A stretch of DNA of 64,000 nucleotides from Chryseobacterium rhizosphaerae (GTDB lineage Bacteria > Bacteroidota > Bacteroidia > Flavobacteriales > Weeksellaceae). The notes beneath the pieces are model-generated. The model was not told where the DNA came from. It saw only the letters and a list, made by a program, of their open reading frames with translations, and ran no database searches. Each line of letters opens with the position of its first letter. Position 1 is the stretch's first letter. The stretch covers positions 62,001-126,000 of the forward strand of contig NZ_QNUF01000007.1 in assembly GCF_003385455.1 (NCBI RefSeq). Reading direction: 5' to 3'. This document shows, in pieces, positions 44,853-53,498 of this stretch. Both the position numbers and the translations under genes were made by a program.

Positions 44853-45647
44853 TTAGATAAAAAACCAGATATTATTTTTTTCAGTATCTACGTTGTCAAA
44901 GAACTTCCCGGGACTTATCCTTGTCAGTTCCTTAAAGTCTTTAATAAGATGCGACTGATCATAAAAAAGATGTTCATAGGAAAGCTCTGTAAGATTTCTG
45001 GATTTTTTATTTGAGATGAGCACGTTACGAAATCGCTGAATTTTCCTGAATTCGGAGGCAGGCTTAAACAGATACCGTTTGGAAATCTTATTGACGTATT
45101 GTCTTGTTATTTTATTTTTCACGGCAATTTCTTCGATGCTCAGTTCAGTTTCAAAATCAGCCAAAATAGTATAGGCCAATTTTAAATCTTTCTGGCAGAG
45201 TATTGAAAGCCAGTAATTTTCCAGCATTTCAATTTGATTTTTTCTGTTGGGTTCTTTTAAAACAGCATTGCTGATGTCTTTAAAATCTGAAAGTTGAATA
45301 TTTTCCTCTAAAGATGTACGATCATCTGCATCAAAAAAATGATAGATTCCCAAGGGTTTAAAATAAAGAGTAACTTCATTGACAGATTGTTTATAAAAAA
45401 TCTCGGTAGGAGCAGAACATCTGAAAACAAAATCAATCACTATGTTTTCTGACAAAGATCGGCTCAGCTCCATCCGTCCGTTATCTTGAGTAACGGATAC
45501 ATCCTGACAAGCTGATACAATACAATAATTATCCGGAAATGTAAGATACCTGACCGGCTTATGATCGTCATCTTTTTCTATAAAATAATACCCTTCAATA
45601 TATTTTTTTAGAACAGGATGTACCGGCTGGTAAAAAGTAACTTTCAT
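44853..45647 (-). CDS. AraC-like transcriptional regulator
   Basis: The 264-residue product has an N-terminal sensor typical of the short Bacteroidetes AraC group (YQPVHPVLKKYIEGYYFIEKD, then a beta-rich domain to about residue 110) and a C-terminal helix-turn-helix pair (about 165-250; ELSIEEIAVKNKITRQYVNKIS and LTELSYEHLFYDQSHLIKDF). The second motif, DQSHLIKDFKELTRISPGKF, is the conserved part. It follows the nucleosidase gene by 52 bp. Target genes are not evident. Confidence 0.87.
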   Translation of the reverse strand: MKVTFYQPVHPVLKKYIEGYYFIEKDDDHKPVRYLTFPDNYCIVSACQDVSVTQDNGRMELSRSLSENIVIDFVFRCSAPTEIFYKQSVNEVTLYFKPLGIYHFFDADDRTSLEENIQLSDFKDISNAVLKEPNRKNQIEMLENYWLSILCQKDLKLAYTILADFETELSIEEIAVKNKITRQYVNKISKRYLFKPASEFRKIQRFRNVLISNKKSRNLTELSYEHLFYDQSHLIKDFKELTRISPGKFFDNVDTEKNNIWFFI

Positions 45648-45699
45648 ATAATCGGAGGTCTTAAAAAAAGAATCTTACAATAATCTTACGGACTGCTCC

Positions 45700-46281
45700 T
45701 TACGAAAATAATATTTTCTTAAATGCTTCAGAAGCCAAATGTACCTGTACACTCCAGTCATCAGCTGCATCACTTCCTGCATCATCAGAAATGTATTTCA
45801 GACATAGAAACGGAATATTTTCTTTTTGAGCTATAAGCGCCAACGGATAGGCCTCCATATCTACAATATTATAATCTGTCTCAGAATGGTTCATTTCAAA
45901 ACTGTCACCACTTCCACAGATTCCTTCTTTTAAAGTATCCATTTTAAGCCCATACTCCAATATTGGAGGAACTCCCGATAATGGAGTTTCATACAGCTGG
46001 AAACCAAGCCCTCTCACATCCATATCCCGCTGGATAAACTTTGTACAGCATACTACTTCTCCTTTATGAAACCCTTTGCTCCCTGCTGAACCTAAATTAA
46101 CAATCAATTTTGGCTTTCTAAGATGAATTTCTCTGGTCAGTTCTATCGCTGCATTGACTTTTCCAATTCCTGTTACCAATTTATTTTTTCCGTCAAATAC
46201 AGTTCCCGCTTCTGAGTCTAATGCAAAAACAAAAAGGGTATCTGCAATAGGATAATGAACTTCGTTATTAATTTTTATCAT
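45700..46281 (-). CDS. Nucleosidase of the MTA/SAH nucleosidase family
   Basis: The 193-residue product has the phosphorylase superfamily core: LFVFALDSEAGTVFDG (N-terminal strand and substrate loop), LIVNLGSAGSKG (about residues 65-76), and the base-binding NIVDMEAYPLALIAQ with Asp and Glu of the active site (about 147-152), then CLKYISDDAGSDAADDW, where the catalytic Asp is expected. It is shorter than E. coli MTAN (232 residues), and is related to the Bacteroidetes short nucleosidases. A role in methylthioadenosine or S-adenosylhomocysteine salvage is likely, but purine or futalosine substrates are possible. Confidence 0.82.
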   Translation of the reverse strand: MIKINNEVHYPIADTLFVFALDSEAGTVFDGKNKLVTGIGKVNAAIELTREIHLRKPKLIVNLGSAGSKGFHKGEVVCCTKFIQRDMDVRGLGFQLYETPLSGVPPILEYGLKMDTLKEGICGSGDSFEMNHSETDYNIVDMEAYPLALIAQKENIPFLCLKYISDDAGSDAADDWSVQVHLASEAFKKILFS

Positions 46282-46352
46282 AGAAAAATGAGATGTATAC
46301 CTTGTTTATAGAGTCTTACAAAGATATAATAGTTTTCTGTATTTTGTAAATA

Positions 46353-46567
46353 TTATATAGTCTGAAACTTTTGTCTTTGAACATTAAGAATAATAAATAT
46401 CAGATAACTGATTATAAAAGTAAACAAAGGAATTTCAAATGATAAATAATTACATTTTACAAAAGCCAGCATATAAATGGCAGGCCAATCATTTCACCTG
46501 CTAAAATGATCAGTAAATAAGAAATAATGGAGACTATTCTCACACTGCTACTAATTTTCATAATCAT
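46353..46567 (-). pseudogene. Small two-helix membrane protein gene with a frameshift
   Basis: A frame from ATG 46567 reads 36 residues, MIMKISSSVRIVSIIS then a hydrophobic helix with AGEMIGLPFICWLL, and stops at 46457. Adding one T in the run near 46461-46464 makes it continue as FVKCNYLSFEIPLFTF, a second hydrophobic helix, and VQRQKFQTI, stopping at 46353: 71 residues in all. The continued frame looks as protein-like as the first, which argues for a real gene with a one-base loss (or a sequencing error in a T run). The function is unknown. The remaining 75 bp to the DsbA gene hold its terminator. Confidence 0.42.
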
Positions 46568-46603
46568 TATTAACTGTTTTGTTAGGCAAGTCAGTAAAAA
46601 TAA

Positions 46604-46635
46604 AAACCCGGAATAGCTTATAGCTTTCCGGGTTT
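46604..46635 (-). terminator. Terminator of the DsbA-like gene
   Basis: AAACCCGGAA pairs perfectly with TTCCGGGTTT, with an inner AGCT pair set, and on the minus strand the stem is followed by T5ATTTTT. It lies 7 bp past the stop codon. Confidence 0.85.
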
Positions 46636-46642
46636 GATATTG

Positions 46643-47344
46643 TTAGATACTGCATCCATCAGCATCGCAGGAAGCACCACTACTTCCGGAAATATCTTTA
46701 AAAGGACTTACCGTTTCTTTATAAGTCTGCTGAAGTGCTTCTTCAAAAGCTTCTACCGGCTGTGCTCCGGAAACAGCATATTTTCCGTTCAGAACAAAGA
46801 ATGGAACTCCGGAAACACCGTTATTTCTGGCTTCCAGAATATCCTGATTGACCTCATTATCCCACTGATCGGTGGTAACTGCCTGTCTCGCTTCTTCTTT
46901 ATCAAGATCTAAACTTTCTGCAAGAGAAACCAAAACTTCCGTATCACCTACATTCTTACCATCAATAAAATGGGCAATGAACAAAGCTTCTTCCATCTCA
47001 TTGGACTTGTTATATTTTTTAGCCAAATGAAGCAATTTGTGAGCGCTGAAAGTATTGGTGATCAGAGCTTTTTCAAAATTAAAATCAATTCCGGCTCCTT
47101 TTCCCATCTGGGCAACCTGGCTGATCATTTGGGTAGCCTGTGCTTCAGGAAATCCTTTCTTTTCTCTAAAGTATTCAATTGTATTCTGGGTTTGCTTGGG
47201 ATCAAGACTCGGGTCCAGCTGAAAACTCTTCCACTCCACTTGTACTTCATCCTTAAAAGGAAGTTTATTCAGAGCTTCTTCAAAATTATTTTTTCCGATA
47301 TAACAAAACGGACACATTACGTCCGACCATATTTCTATTTTCAT
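46643..47344 (-). CDS. DsbA family oxidoreductase, FrnE-like
   Basis: The 233-residue product has a thioredoxin fold with the active site CPFC (C11 and C14 in SDVMCPFCYIGKNNF) directly after the first strand, a long helical insertion (about residues 60-165) and the cis-Pro strand in NNGVSGVPFFVLNGKYAVSGAQP. There is no signal peptide, so it is cytoplasmic, as in the FrnE/2-hydroxychromene-2-carboxylate isomerase branch. FrnE proteins are linked to oxidative stress tolerance or polyketide disulfide steps. The tail ends CDADGCSI, with two extra cysteines that may act in resolution or metal binding. Confidence 0.88.
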   Translation of the reverse strand: MKIEIWSDVMCPFCYIGKNNFEEALNKLPFKDEVQVEWKSFQLDPSLDPKQTQNTIEYFREKKGFPEAQATQMISQVAQMGKGAGIDFNFEKALITNTFSAHKLLHLAKKYNKSNEMEEALFIAHFIDGKNVGDTEVLVSLAESLDLDKEEARQAVTTDQWDNEVNQDILEARNNGVSGVPFFVLNGKYAVSGAQPVEAFEEALQQTYKETVSPFKDISGSSGASCDADGCSI

Positions 47345-47411
47345 TGTATGTAATTAAAATTAATACATCAAAGTTAATACATTTTATTAATGTAACAAAA
47401 TTTATTACAGT

Positions 47412-48578
47412 TTATTCTTTACAAGGTAGTATAGACTGGTTTCGTTTTTCATACAGTCCTTTTAAGATCATCATGGAAAATGCAAGAAGTCCAAAAACAA
47501 GTCCTACCCAGGGCGTAAAAACAACTCCTTTTGTGATGATAATCCACCCTCCGATAGTTGTTCCTAAGGTAACTCCTAAATTTCCGAAGGAGGTGGCCAG
47601 ACTGTTGGCAAATTCTAAAGAACCGGGAGCTGCCGATATCATATAAGTAGAAGCATTCAAAAAGCTTGGTGAATAAAGGAAACCCCAAATCCCGATCACC
47701 AGAATAGTGGCTATCATATTTCCGTCTGAAACGTATAACAGGATGGGCACTAAAATAGTTCCGGAAAGGAAAAATGCCGTTGTTCCAGGAACATTTTTAT
47801 TAAGCATCTTCCCGGCAATCCAGTTGGCAAAGATTCCAATAATTCCAAAAACCAGCAGCATATAACTTATCATTGTGGTATCCATCCCTTTTGCTTTGTT
47901 AAGGTAGTCTGCAAAATAACTGTATGTAGAAAACCAGGCCGTAATCATAAAAAAATTAGTTAATGTGCTTAAGATAAAAGAAGGCTGGCTAAGAATACTC
48001 ACCTGACTTCCAAAAGATTTTTTCTCCTGTACAGGCATTGACGGTAACAGAAACTGAATCGCAATCAGTGCTATTAAACTTACTGCAGTCTGAATCATAA
48101 AAGAATATTCCCATGACCAAAGACCAGAAATCCATGTAGCAAAAGGAACAGTTGTTACCATGGCGATGGCAACCCCATTAAAAACAATGCTCATCAGTTC
48201 GTTTTTTTTATGTTCTTCAGCCTGAGATACGGCTACCGCCAAAGCGGATGCTATATATACCGGCTGCAGAAATGCCGGAAGTATTCTTACCATCATCAGC
48301 AGCCAGAATGGTGGTGAAAATGAAGAAACAAATCCCGTAACCAAAAACATAAAAATAGCAACCAGCATTATTTTTTTCCGATCAAATCCTGAGGTAAGTA
48401 AAGTCATAAAAGGCCCGGTAAGCGCAATGATCAGGGCAAAAGCACTCAACAGATAACCTGCTTTATCAATACTGATGTTATAATGTTCTGCAATCTGAGG
48501 CAGAATACCAATGACTCCAAACTCTGTTGTGATTACTGCAATAAATCCCAGACAACCTATATAAGCATATTTTTTCAT
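47412..48578 (-). CDS. MFS transporter, AraJ/DHA1-like
   Basis: The 388-residue product has twelve membrane helices. The start, YIGCLGFIAVITTEFGVIGILPQIAEHYNIS shortened here to its first part, is the pattern of the DHA1 arabinose-efflux/Bcr-like branch (FxxxxTEFxxxGxLP). The motif A region has TSGFDRKKIMLVAI. Small-molecule or drug export is likely. Its start overlaps the esterase gene stop by four bases, so the two are cotranscribed, with a divergent HxlR regulator beyond. A substrate for both could be a toxic ester or lipophilic compound. Confidence 0.86.
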   Translation of the reverse strand: MKKYAYIGCLGFIAVITTEFGVIGILPQIAEHYNISIDKAGYLLSAFALIIALTGPFMTLLTSGFDRKKIMLVAIFMFLVTGFVSSFSPPFWLLMMVRILPAFLQPVYIASALAVAVSQAEEHKKNELMSIVFNGVAIAMVTTVPFATWISGLWSWEYSFMIQTAVSLIALIAIQFLLPSMPVQEKKSFGSQVSILSQPSFILSTLTNFFMITAWFSTYSYFADYLNKAKGMDTTMISYMLLVFGIIGIFANWIAGKMLNKNVPGTTAFFLSGTILVPILLYVSDGNMIATILVIGIWGFLYSPSFLNASTYMISAAPGSLEFANSLATSFGNLGVTLGTTIGGWIIITKGVVFTPWVGLVFGLLAFSMMILKGLYEKRNQSILPCKE

Positions 48579-49516
48579 AACTGCTTTTCTGTACTCATTT
48601 TAAAATTTTGATGGGCAAATTCAGACATTTCGTTGATTGCAGATTGTGTTTCATTCAGGACTTCTCCCATATGCATAAACCCATGAACCATATCGTTATA
48701 AAAGCTTTTTTTGACAGTAACACCTGCATTTTCCATATGATCAGCAAGTTCTTTTCCATCATCAACCAAGGGATCGTGCTCTGCTAAAATAACCAGTGTC
48801 GGTGGCGTTTTTTTAAAATTTTTCAATAAAATAGGTATTGCTAAAGGATTGTTGGCCTGATCCGCAGGAAGATACCAGTTCCATGCCTGTATTCCTCCTT
48901 CTTTATTTAAAACAGGTCCATTTTCATATACTTTCCAGGAATTTGAAGTGAATGTATTGTCTGCAGCGGGGTAAATTAATACCTGAAATTTCAGCAGCTC
49001 TCCTATCTCTGTTGAAACAGCTGTTGAAAGGGCTCCTCCGGCACTGTCCCCTATAATCCCTATTTGGTTTTGATCAATTCCTAAAGAATCAGCATGATCT
49101 ATTACCCATTTTACAGCATCAATATTATCATTCAGTCCCGCAGGAAAAGGATGCTCAGGAGCAAGGCGGTAATCTACAAAAATAATGACAGAGCCCGTTT
49201 TATTGGCTAACTTACGAACAACAGCGTCATGAGTTTCATATCCTCCGGCAATAAACCAGCCTCCGTGTACATATATAATAGCGGATGATTTATGAGCCGT
49301 TTTTCCCTTAGGGCGGTAAATACGGATAGGAATCTGATGATTTTCCTTTGGAATATTCAATTCTTCAATCATGGTAACGGGTTCCTTTTTTCCGCTAAGC
49401 TGAAGACACATAGTTTCTAGATATTTCCGGGTATCATCTAACGGATTCTGGGCATTAAATGATTGTATCTTTTCTAATTGATTTAAAATCTGATTGATTT
49501 GTGGTGTAAACTGCAT
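48575..49516 (-). CDS. Alpha/beta hydrolase of the hormone-sensitive lipase family
   Basis: The 313-residue product has the HSL oxyanion motif YVHGGWFIAGG (about residues 82-92), the nucleophile in IGIIGDSAGGALS (Ser near 159), an acid in ILAEHDPLVDDG and a His in DMVHGFMHMGEV. No signal peptide. Such enzymes cleave short-chain esters. It heads an operon with the MFS gene (four-base overlap) and is 158 bp from a divergent HxlR regulator, so its expression is probably inducible by a toxic or xenobiotic compound. Confidence 0.9.
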   Translation of the reverse strand: MQFTPQINQILNQLEKIQSFNAQNPLDDTRKYLETMCLQLSGKKEPVTMIEELNIPKENHQIPIRIYRPKGKTAHKSSAIIYVHGGWFIAGGYETHDAVVRKLANKTGSVIIFVDYRLAPEHPFPAGLNDNIDAVKWVIDHADSLGIDQNQIGIIGDSAGGALSTAVSTEIGELLKFQVLIYPAADNTFTSNSWKVYENGPVLNKEGGIQAWNWYLPADQANNPLAIPILLKNFKKTPPTLVILAEHDPLVDDGKELADHMENAGVTVKKSFYNDMVHGFMHMGEVLNETQSAINEMSEFAHQNFKMSTEKQL

Positions 49517-49622
49517 TGTTTTTTAATTTTGAATTACATTGTTTCAACAGGGAACTTTAGCGCTATCATTCCATTACTGCTGTATTTTTTCTCTTTATGG
49601 TACAAAATTAAATTTCAAACCT

Positions 49623-49657
49623 TACATTTGCACTGTATACAGCGAATTGTACGGTAC
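49623..49657. promoter_or_regulatory. -7 element and palindromes upstream of the HxlR gene
   Basis: TACATTTG (49623-49630) is a full -7 match on the plus strand. The perfect palindrome CTGTATACAG (49633-49642) covers the expected start point, and GTACGGTAC (49649-49657) follows. This arrangement fits autorepression by the HxlR protein and control of the divergent esterase/MFS operon. Confidence 0.5.
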
Positions 49658-49674
49658 TAACAAATTTGTAAGTA

Positions 49675-50052
49675 ATGGGGAAAATAAAAGAAAACTCAAC
49701 TAATAATATCAACAGACAATATATCCATGAATGCGATCTTACCTATGCCGTCTGTAAGATTGGGGGGAGATGGAAGCTTTTGATTCTGGATAAACTTAAA
49801 GAAGGAAAACTGCGTTTCAGTGAACTTAGGAAATCCATTTCGGGAATAACGGAAAGAATGCTTACCCTGCAATTAAGAGAACTGGAGAAAGAAGGCTTAC
49901 TGAAAAGAACAGTTCATGCCGAGGTACCACCCCGGGTAGATTATGAGCTGACAGATATTGCCAGAGAACTTATTCCTATCTGGAATGAGCTAAGTAAATG
50001 GGGAGGAAAGCATCGGGACTTAATACAGGAACAGGTAGAACCTTATAAATAA
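49675..50052 (+). CDS. HxlR family transcriptional regulator
   Basis: The 125-residue product has the HxlR winged helix: CDLTYAVCKIGGRWKLLILDKL, the recognition part LRKSISGITERMLTLQLRELEKEGL, and the wing VHAEVPPRVDYELTDI. Two N-terminal cysteines (in HECDLTYAVCK) could sense electrophiles or oxidants. It is divergent to the HSL-type esterase and MFS genes and is their likely regulator. A perfect terminator hairpin follows. Confidence 0.9.
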   Translation: MGKIKENSTNNINRQYIHECDLTYAVCKIGGRWKLLILDKLKEGKLRFSELRKSISGITERMLTLQLRELEKEGLLKRTVHAEVPPRVDYELTDIARELIPIWNELSKWGGKHRDLIQEQVEPYK

Positions 50053-50094
50053 GCCTTACATTATGGAAGCCTAAAACTTCTTCTTATAAAAACA

Positions 50095-50124
50095 AAATCT
50101 CTGATCAATACTGATCAGAGATTT
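50095..50124. terminator. Bidirectional terminator between HxlR and MFS genes
   Basis: AAATCTCTGATCA pairs perfectly with TGATCAGAGATTT (13 pairs, four-base loop), with T6 after it on the plus strand and A-rich DNA before it, so it serves both convergent genes. Confidence 0.85.
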
Positions 50125-50147
50125 TTTATTATTGTATGGGTATGATC

Positions 50148-51332
50148 TCATTTTTTGTTGACTCTTTGACAGAAAAGAATATGAGCAATCAGGGCCAAAA
50201 CACCAAAGGTTGTTCCTACAAAACAAACCCCTGCCCACTGTGCTTTCTGCCATGCAACAGAAGCCAACCAGGTACCTAATGATCCTCCAATGAAATAAGA
50301 AACCATATACACTGTATTGAGTCTGTTTACTGCATTGGATTTTATTAAAAAGTAATTAGTTTGGTTCATAATGTGACTGGACTGTACCCCCAGGTCAACA
50401 AGAATTACACCTACAATCAGTCCCCAATAGGTTTCTCCTGCAAAATAAGTGAACCCCCAGCTTCCTATGACAATCAATAATGAATACAGGATAATCCGGT
50501 TGATATCCAGATACTTTTGCAGCTTCCCTACTTTTGCGGCAGCCAATGCTCCTACCGCTCCTGCCAGTCCAAAACTTCCTACAACAGAAGATCCTGCATT
50601 AAAAGGAGGTTTTTCCATATGGAAAACCAATGTAGTAAACAAAGCACACATAGACCCGAAAGCCATTGCACCACGGAATGATGCAAGCTGAAGAATAGGC
50701 TGTGTTTTGGCAAGGTGAGCCACAGAGCGCATCAGCTCTTTATAGGTGCCTTTGAAATTAGGATGCAGTTCCGGAAGCATTTTATAAACAGCCAGCCAAA
50801 CTAAAATCATTAAGCCAGCCGCAATCCCAAACATAGCTCTCCATCCCCAGACTTCACCTACAATTCCTCCTACAAAACGGGAAAGAAGAATCCCTAATAG
50901 CAGACCGGACATGACAAGCCCGATATTGCCGGCTTTCTCCTTATCTGAAGAAAGTTCTGCTGCAATAGGAACAAATAGCTGCGGGATAACAGATGTGGCT
51001 CCAATCAATAAACTGGCGGCATATAACATCCATAGCTGAGTGGCAAAAGTCATCCATAACAGGGAGCCAAAAACAAGAAATAAATCAATTAAAATCAACT
51101 TCTTACGATAAAATTTATCTCCCAGCGGTACAAGCAATAATAATCCCAGCGCATACCCAATTTGGGTAAGTACCGAGATCCTGCTCGCCGCACTTTCCGA
51201 AACATTTAGATCTTCAGAAATAAGGGCCAGTAAAGGCTGATTATAATAATTGTTGGCTACTACAAGTCCGGAAATAATGGCCATCAGCCAAATTACAGTC
51301 CTTGAAATACCGTTAGAAGCGTTCTCCTGCAT
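50148..51332 (-). CDS. MFS transporter
   Basis: The 394-residue product has twelve predicted helices. The first, SGLVVANNYYNQPLLALI, has the NYYNQPLL signature of a widespread MFS group (YnfM/YgaY-like) whose substrates are largely unknown. Motif A is LVPLGDKFYRKKLILID. It is divergent from a Nudix-type regulator (234-bp gap), which may control it. An inverted repeat GGATC...GATCC near 51380-51397 lies in the gap. Confidence 0.86.
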   Translation of the reverse strand: MQENASNGISRTVIWLMAIISGLVVANNYYNQPLLALISEDLNVSESAASRISVLTQIGYALGLLLLVPLGDKFYRKKLILIDLFLVFGSLLWMTFATQLWMLYAASLLIGATSVIPQLFVPIAAELSSDKEKAGNIGLVMSGLLLGILLSRFVGGIVGEVWGWRAMFGIAAGLMILVWLAVYKMLPELHPNFKGTYKELMRSVAHLAKTQPILQLASFRGAMAFGSMCALFTTLVFHMEKPPFNAGSSVVGSFGLAGAVGALAAAKVGKLQKYLDINRIILYSLLIVIGSWGFTYFAGETYWGLIVGVILVDLGVQSSHIMNQTNYFLIKSNAVNRLNTVYMVSYFIGGSLGTWLASVAWQKAQWAGVCFVGTTFGVLALIAHILFCQRVNKK

Positions 51333-51566
51333 GTTACAAATAAAAATTAGTGTGAGTAGAAAATGATTTCGAATGACCGGATCCTATCAGATCCTTCAGA
51401 AATATATTCTTTTTATAAGAGCCCAAAGGTAATCATTTTAATAAAAGAACATCATCTATTTAATCTGTTGATACAATAGATGACTTTTCTTAAAAACAAG
51501 CTTTAATAAAGTATTTTCTGAAACATTGACCCGTTTTTATATTACATTTGTCATACACACTTATTT

Positions 51567-52325
51567 ATGAATGATATCGATTCTAAAGAGCAGATTTTAA
51601 AGCGGTCTGTAGAAGCAAAAGAAATTTATCTCCCTCATCTTTCAGCAGATCCTGTTATTTTTGGTTTTGATCAGAATGAACTGAAAGTCCTGCTGGCAAA
51701 AATGAATTACCGAAAACAATGGCTTCTTCCCGGAGGATATGTACACAAGGATGAAGACCTGGATGAAGCTGTACTCAGAATTCTGGAATCCAGGACGGGT
51801 GTAACCAACGTTTTTCTTGAAGAATTTGGAGTTTTTGGGAAGAGAAACAGAAGCGAGTTGTATTTTGAAGATTTTGATGACAGTCTTTTCCAGAAACAGC
51901 GGTTCATTTCAGTGGGTTATTATGCCCTCTATAATTCTTCTGAGATTAACCCGGTTGCCGACGAAATGAGTGAAACCTGTGAATGGGTTTATTTAAAACA
52001 GCTTCCGGAAATTGAGCTTGCTATGGATCATCGGGAAATCATTGACAAAGCACTGCTAACCCTTAGGGAAAAAATTTCCTATAAACCCATCGGATATAAT
52101 CTGCTTCCTGAAAAATTTACACTTCCTGAACTGCAGAAACTCTATGAAGCCATATTGGGTAAAACCCTTAATCGCGGAAACTTTTACAGGAAGATTAAAA
52201 ACTTAGGTATTTTAAGGAAGCTGGAAGAGCAAAGACGCGGAGGAGCCCATAAATCTCCCGACCTTTACTCTTTTGATCAGGAAAATTATACAAAAGCTTT
52301 GGAAAACGGCTTGAACAACTGGTAG
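51567..52325 (+). CDS. NrtR-like regulator with inactive Nudix domain
   Basis: The 252-residue product has an N-terminal Nudix fold (about residues 20-150) and a C-terminal winged helix (about 170-245; LLPEKFTLPELQKLYEAIL and NRGNFYRKIKNLGILRKL). The Nudix box reads GGYVHKDEDLDEAVLRILES, in which the catalytic REUxEE glutamates are gone, as in NrtR-type regulators that bind an ADP-ribose-like or sugar ligand without hydrolysis. AraR of Bacteroides is a known member. It is divergent to the MFS gene at 50148-51332, which is a plausible target. A -7-like TACATTTG lies 17 bp before its start. Confidence 0.85.
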   Translation: MNDIDSKEQILKRSVEAKEIYLPHLSADPVIFGFDQNELKVLLAKMNYRKQWLLPGGYVHKDEDLDEAVLRILESRTGVTNVFLEEFGVFGKRNRSELYFEDFDDSLFQKQRFISVGYYALYNSSEINPVADEMSETCEWVYLKQLPEIELAMDHREIIDKALLTLREKISYKPIGYNLLPEKFTLPELQKLYEAILGKTLNRGNFYRKIKNLGILRKLEEQRRGGAHKSPDLYSFDQENYTKALENGLNNW

Positions 52326-52408
52326 ACTATCAGTATAATTGCTTTTGTTGATGATTCCAATTGATGAAAAACCTTTGAAGTTGTAGAAATATTGAAGAAA
52401 TTTGCAGC

Positions 52409-53140
52409 ATGAAAATCATTCCCCTTAAAGAAGGTAATTTCTCAGCAAGCAAAACAAAAGATTTTAGTCTTTTAACAGCAGAAAATATTGATACGGCTAA
52501 AGGAATCAAAATGTCTGTACAGCCTTTTCTCATCATCACAGAAAACGACTATATCCTGTTGGATACAGGTATGGGCTGGAAAAATGAGAATGAAGTATCT
52601 GTGGTTTCTGAAATCCTGGATAGAGAAAACATCAAACCGGAGCAGATTACAAAAGTACTGCTCTCCCACCTTCATAAAGACCATATAGAAGGCGCTGTAA
52701 CGGCTACAGACTATGGTTTTGAAGCTACCTTTCCGAATGCTGAAATTTATATTCAAAAACGGGAACTGGATTTTGCCATGGAAAATAAAGGAAATCCTTC
52801 TTTCGATTTCGATACCCTGGAAAAACTGATCCAATTGCCTCATATTGTATGGATGCATGAGGATAAAGGACAGATTACTGAGGAGATATCTTATGAAGTA
52901 GTTGGCGGACATACTCCATTCATGCAGGTTTTCTGGATTCGTGAGAATGAAGAGACAGCTTTTTATGGTGCTGACGATCTACCACAGGCCTCCTATTTAA
53001 AATATCACCTGGCTTATAAAAGTGATTTCGATGGCAGAAAAGCCATGGAACTAAGACTTAAATGGGAAAAAGAAGCAAGAGAGAACCGTTGGAAAATACT
53101 TCTTTATCATGATCTGGACAAAGCTATTGTGGAAGTTTAA
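52409..53140 (+). CDS. Metallo-beta-lactamase fold hydrolase (lactonase-like)
   Basis: The 243-residue product has the two-metal motif SHLHKDHIEGA (about residues 86-96), preceded by ILLDTGMGW, and a later VVGGHTPFMQVFWI, in which the His is a metal ligand, and FYGADDLPQ with the bridging Asp. The DTGxG...SHLHxDH layout matches the quorum-quenching lactonase/AttM-like branch, so lactones may be the substrate. It follows the NrtR-like gene by 83 bp. In that gap an imperfect TTG and GAAATTTG pair stands 19 nt apart, which could give a nearly leaderless transcript. Confidence 0.85.
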   Translation: MKIIPLKEGNFSASKTKDFSLLTAENIDTAKGIKMSVQPFLIITENDYILLDTGMGWKNENEVSVVSEILDRENIKPEQITKVLLSHLHKDHIEGAVTATDYGFEATFPNAEIYIQKRELDFAMENKGNPSFDFDTLEKLIQLPHIVWMHEDKGQITEEISYEVVGGHTPFMQVFWIRENEETAFYGADDLPQASYLKYHLAYKSDFDGRKAMELRLKWEKEARENRWKILLYHDLDKAIVEV

Positions 53141-53149
53141 ATCTAAGAA

Positions 53150-53177
53150 AAATGGTTTAAATTTCATTAAACCATTT
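53150..53177. terminator. Hairpin between convergent MBL and LuxR-like genes
   Basis: AAATGGTTTAA pairs perfectly with TTAAACCATTT (11 pairs, six-base loop). It overlaps the last codons of the minus-strand gene. No long T run follows. Confidence 0.55.
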
Positions 53178-53498
53178 ATAAATATCAATCTCAGAAGGAA
53201 TATTGAGTTTTTTTCTGATTCTGTTTTTCCTGTTTTGTATCGCTTTTGGGGTGACAAATATACAGGTGGCTATTTCTTTTGTCGTCATATTAAGCTTAAG
53301 ATAAATACAAAAAATAGATTCAGAATTTTTAAGGCCTGGCTGTATAGCAGATAACTTTTCGAAAAAATCAGGATAGACTAATCTGAATTTACTAAGCAAA
53401 CGGGGTGAGTTTGCTTTGGCAAGAGCCATAATTTCGTCTTCTACAAGAATCTTCTGATTCAAATCCTCTAAGTGGGATTCATGTTTTTTGTTTTTCAT
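53157..53498 (-). CDS. Orphan LuxR-type helix-turn-helix protein
   Basis: The 113-residue product consists of a charged helix and a C-terminal LuxR-like helix-turn-helix (about 60-108: IYLKLNMTTKEIATCIFVTPKAIQNRKNRIRKKLNI). In Flavobacteriia this C-terminal module (with YPDFFEKL before it) normally ends much longer regulators that carry tetratricopeptide repeats and a membrane helix. Here no such N-terminal part is seen, and the 588 bp upstream hold no gene. It is either a stand-alone regulator or the remains of a longer gene. The start at 53498 is the first in-frame ATG. Confidence 0.72.
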   Translation of the reverse strand: MKNKKHESHLEDLNQKILVEDEIMALAKANSPRLLSKFRLVYPDFFEKLSAIQPGLKNSESIFCIYLKLNMTTKEIATCIFVTPKAIQNRKNRIRKKLNIPSEIDIYKWFNEI

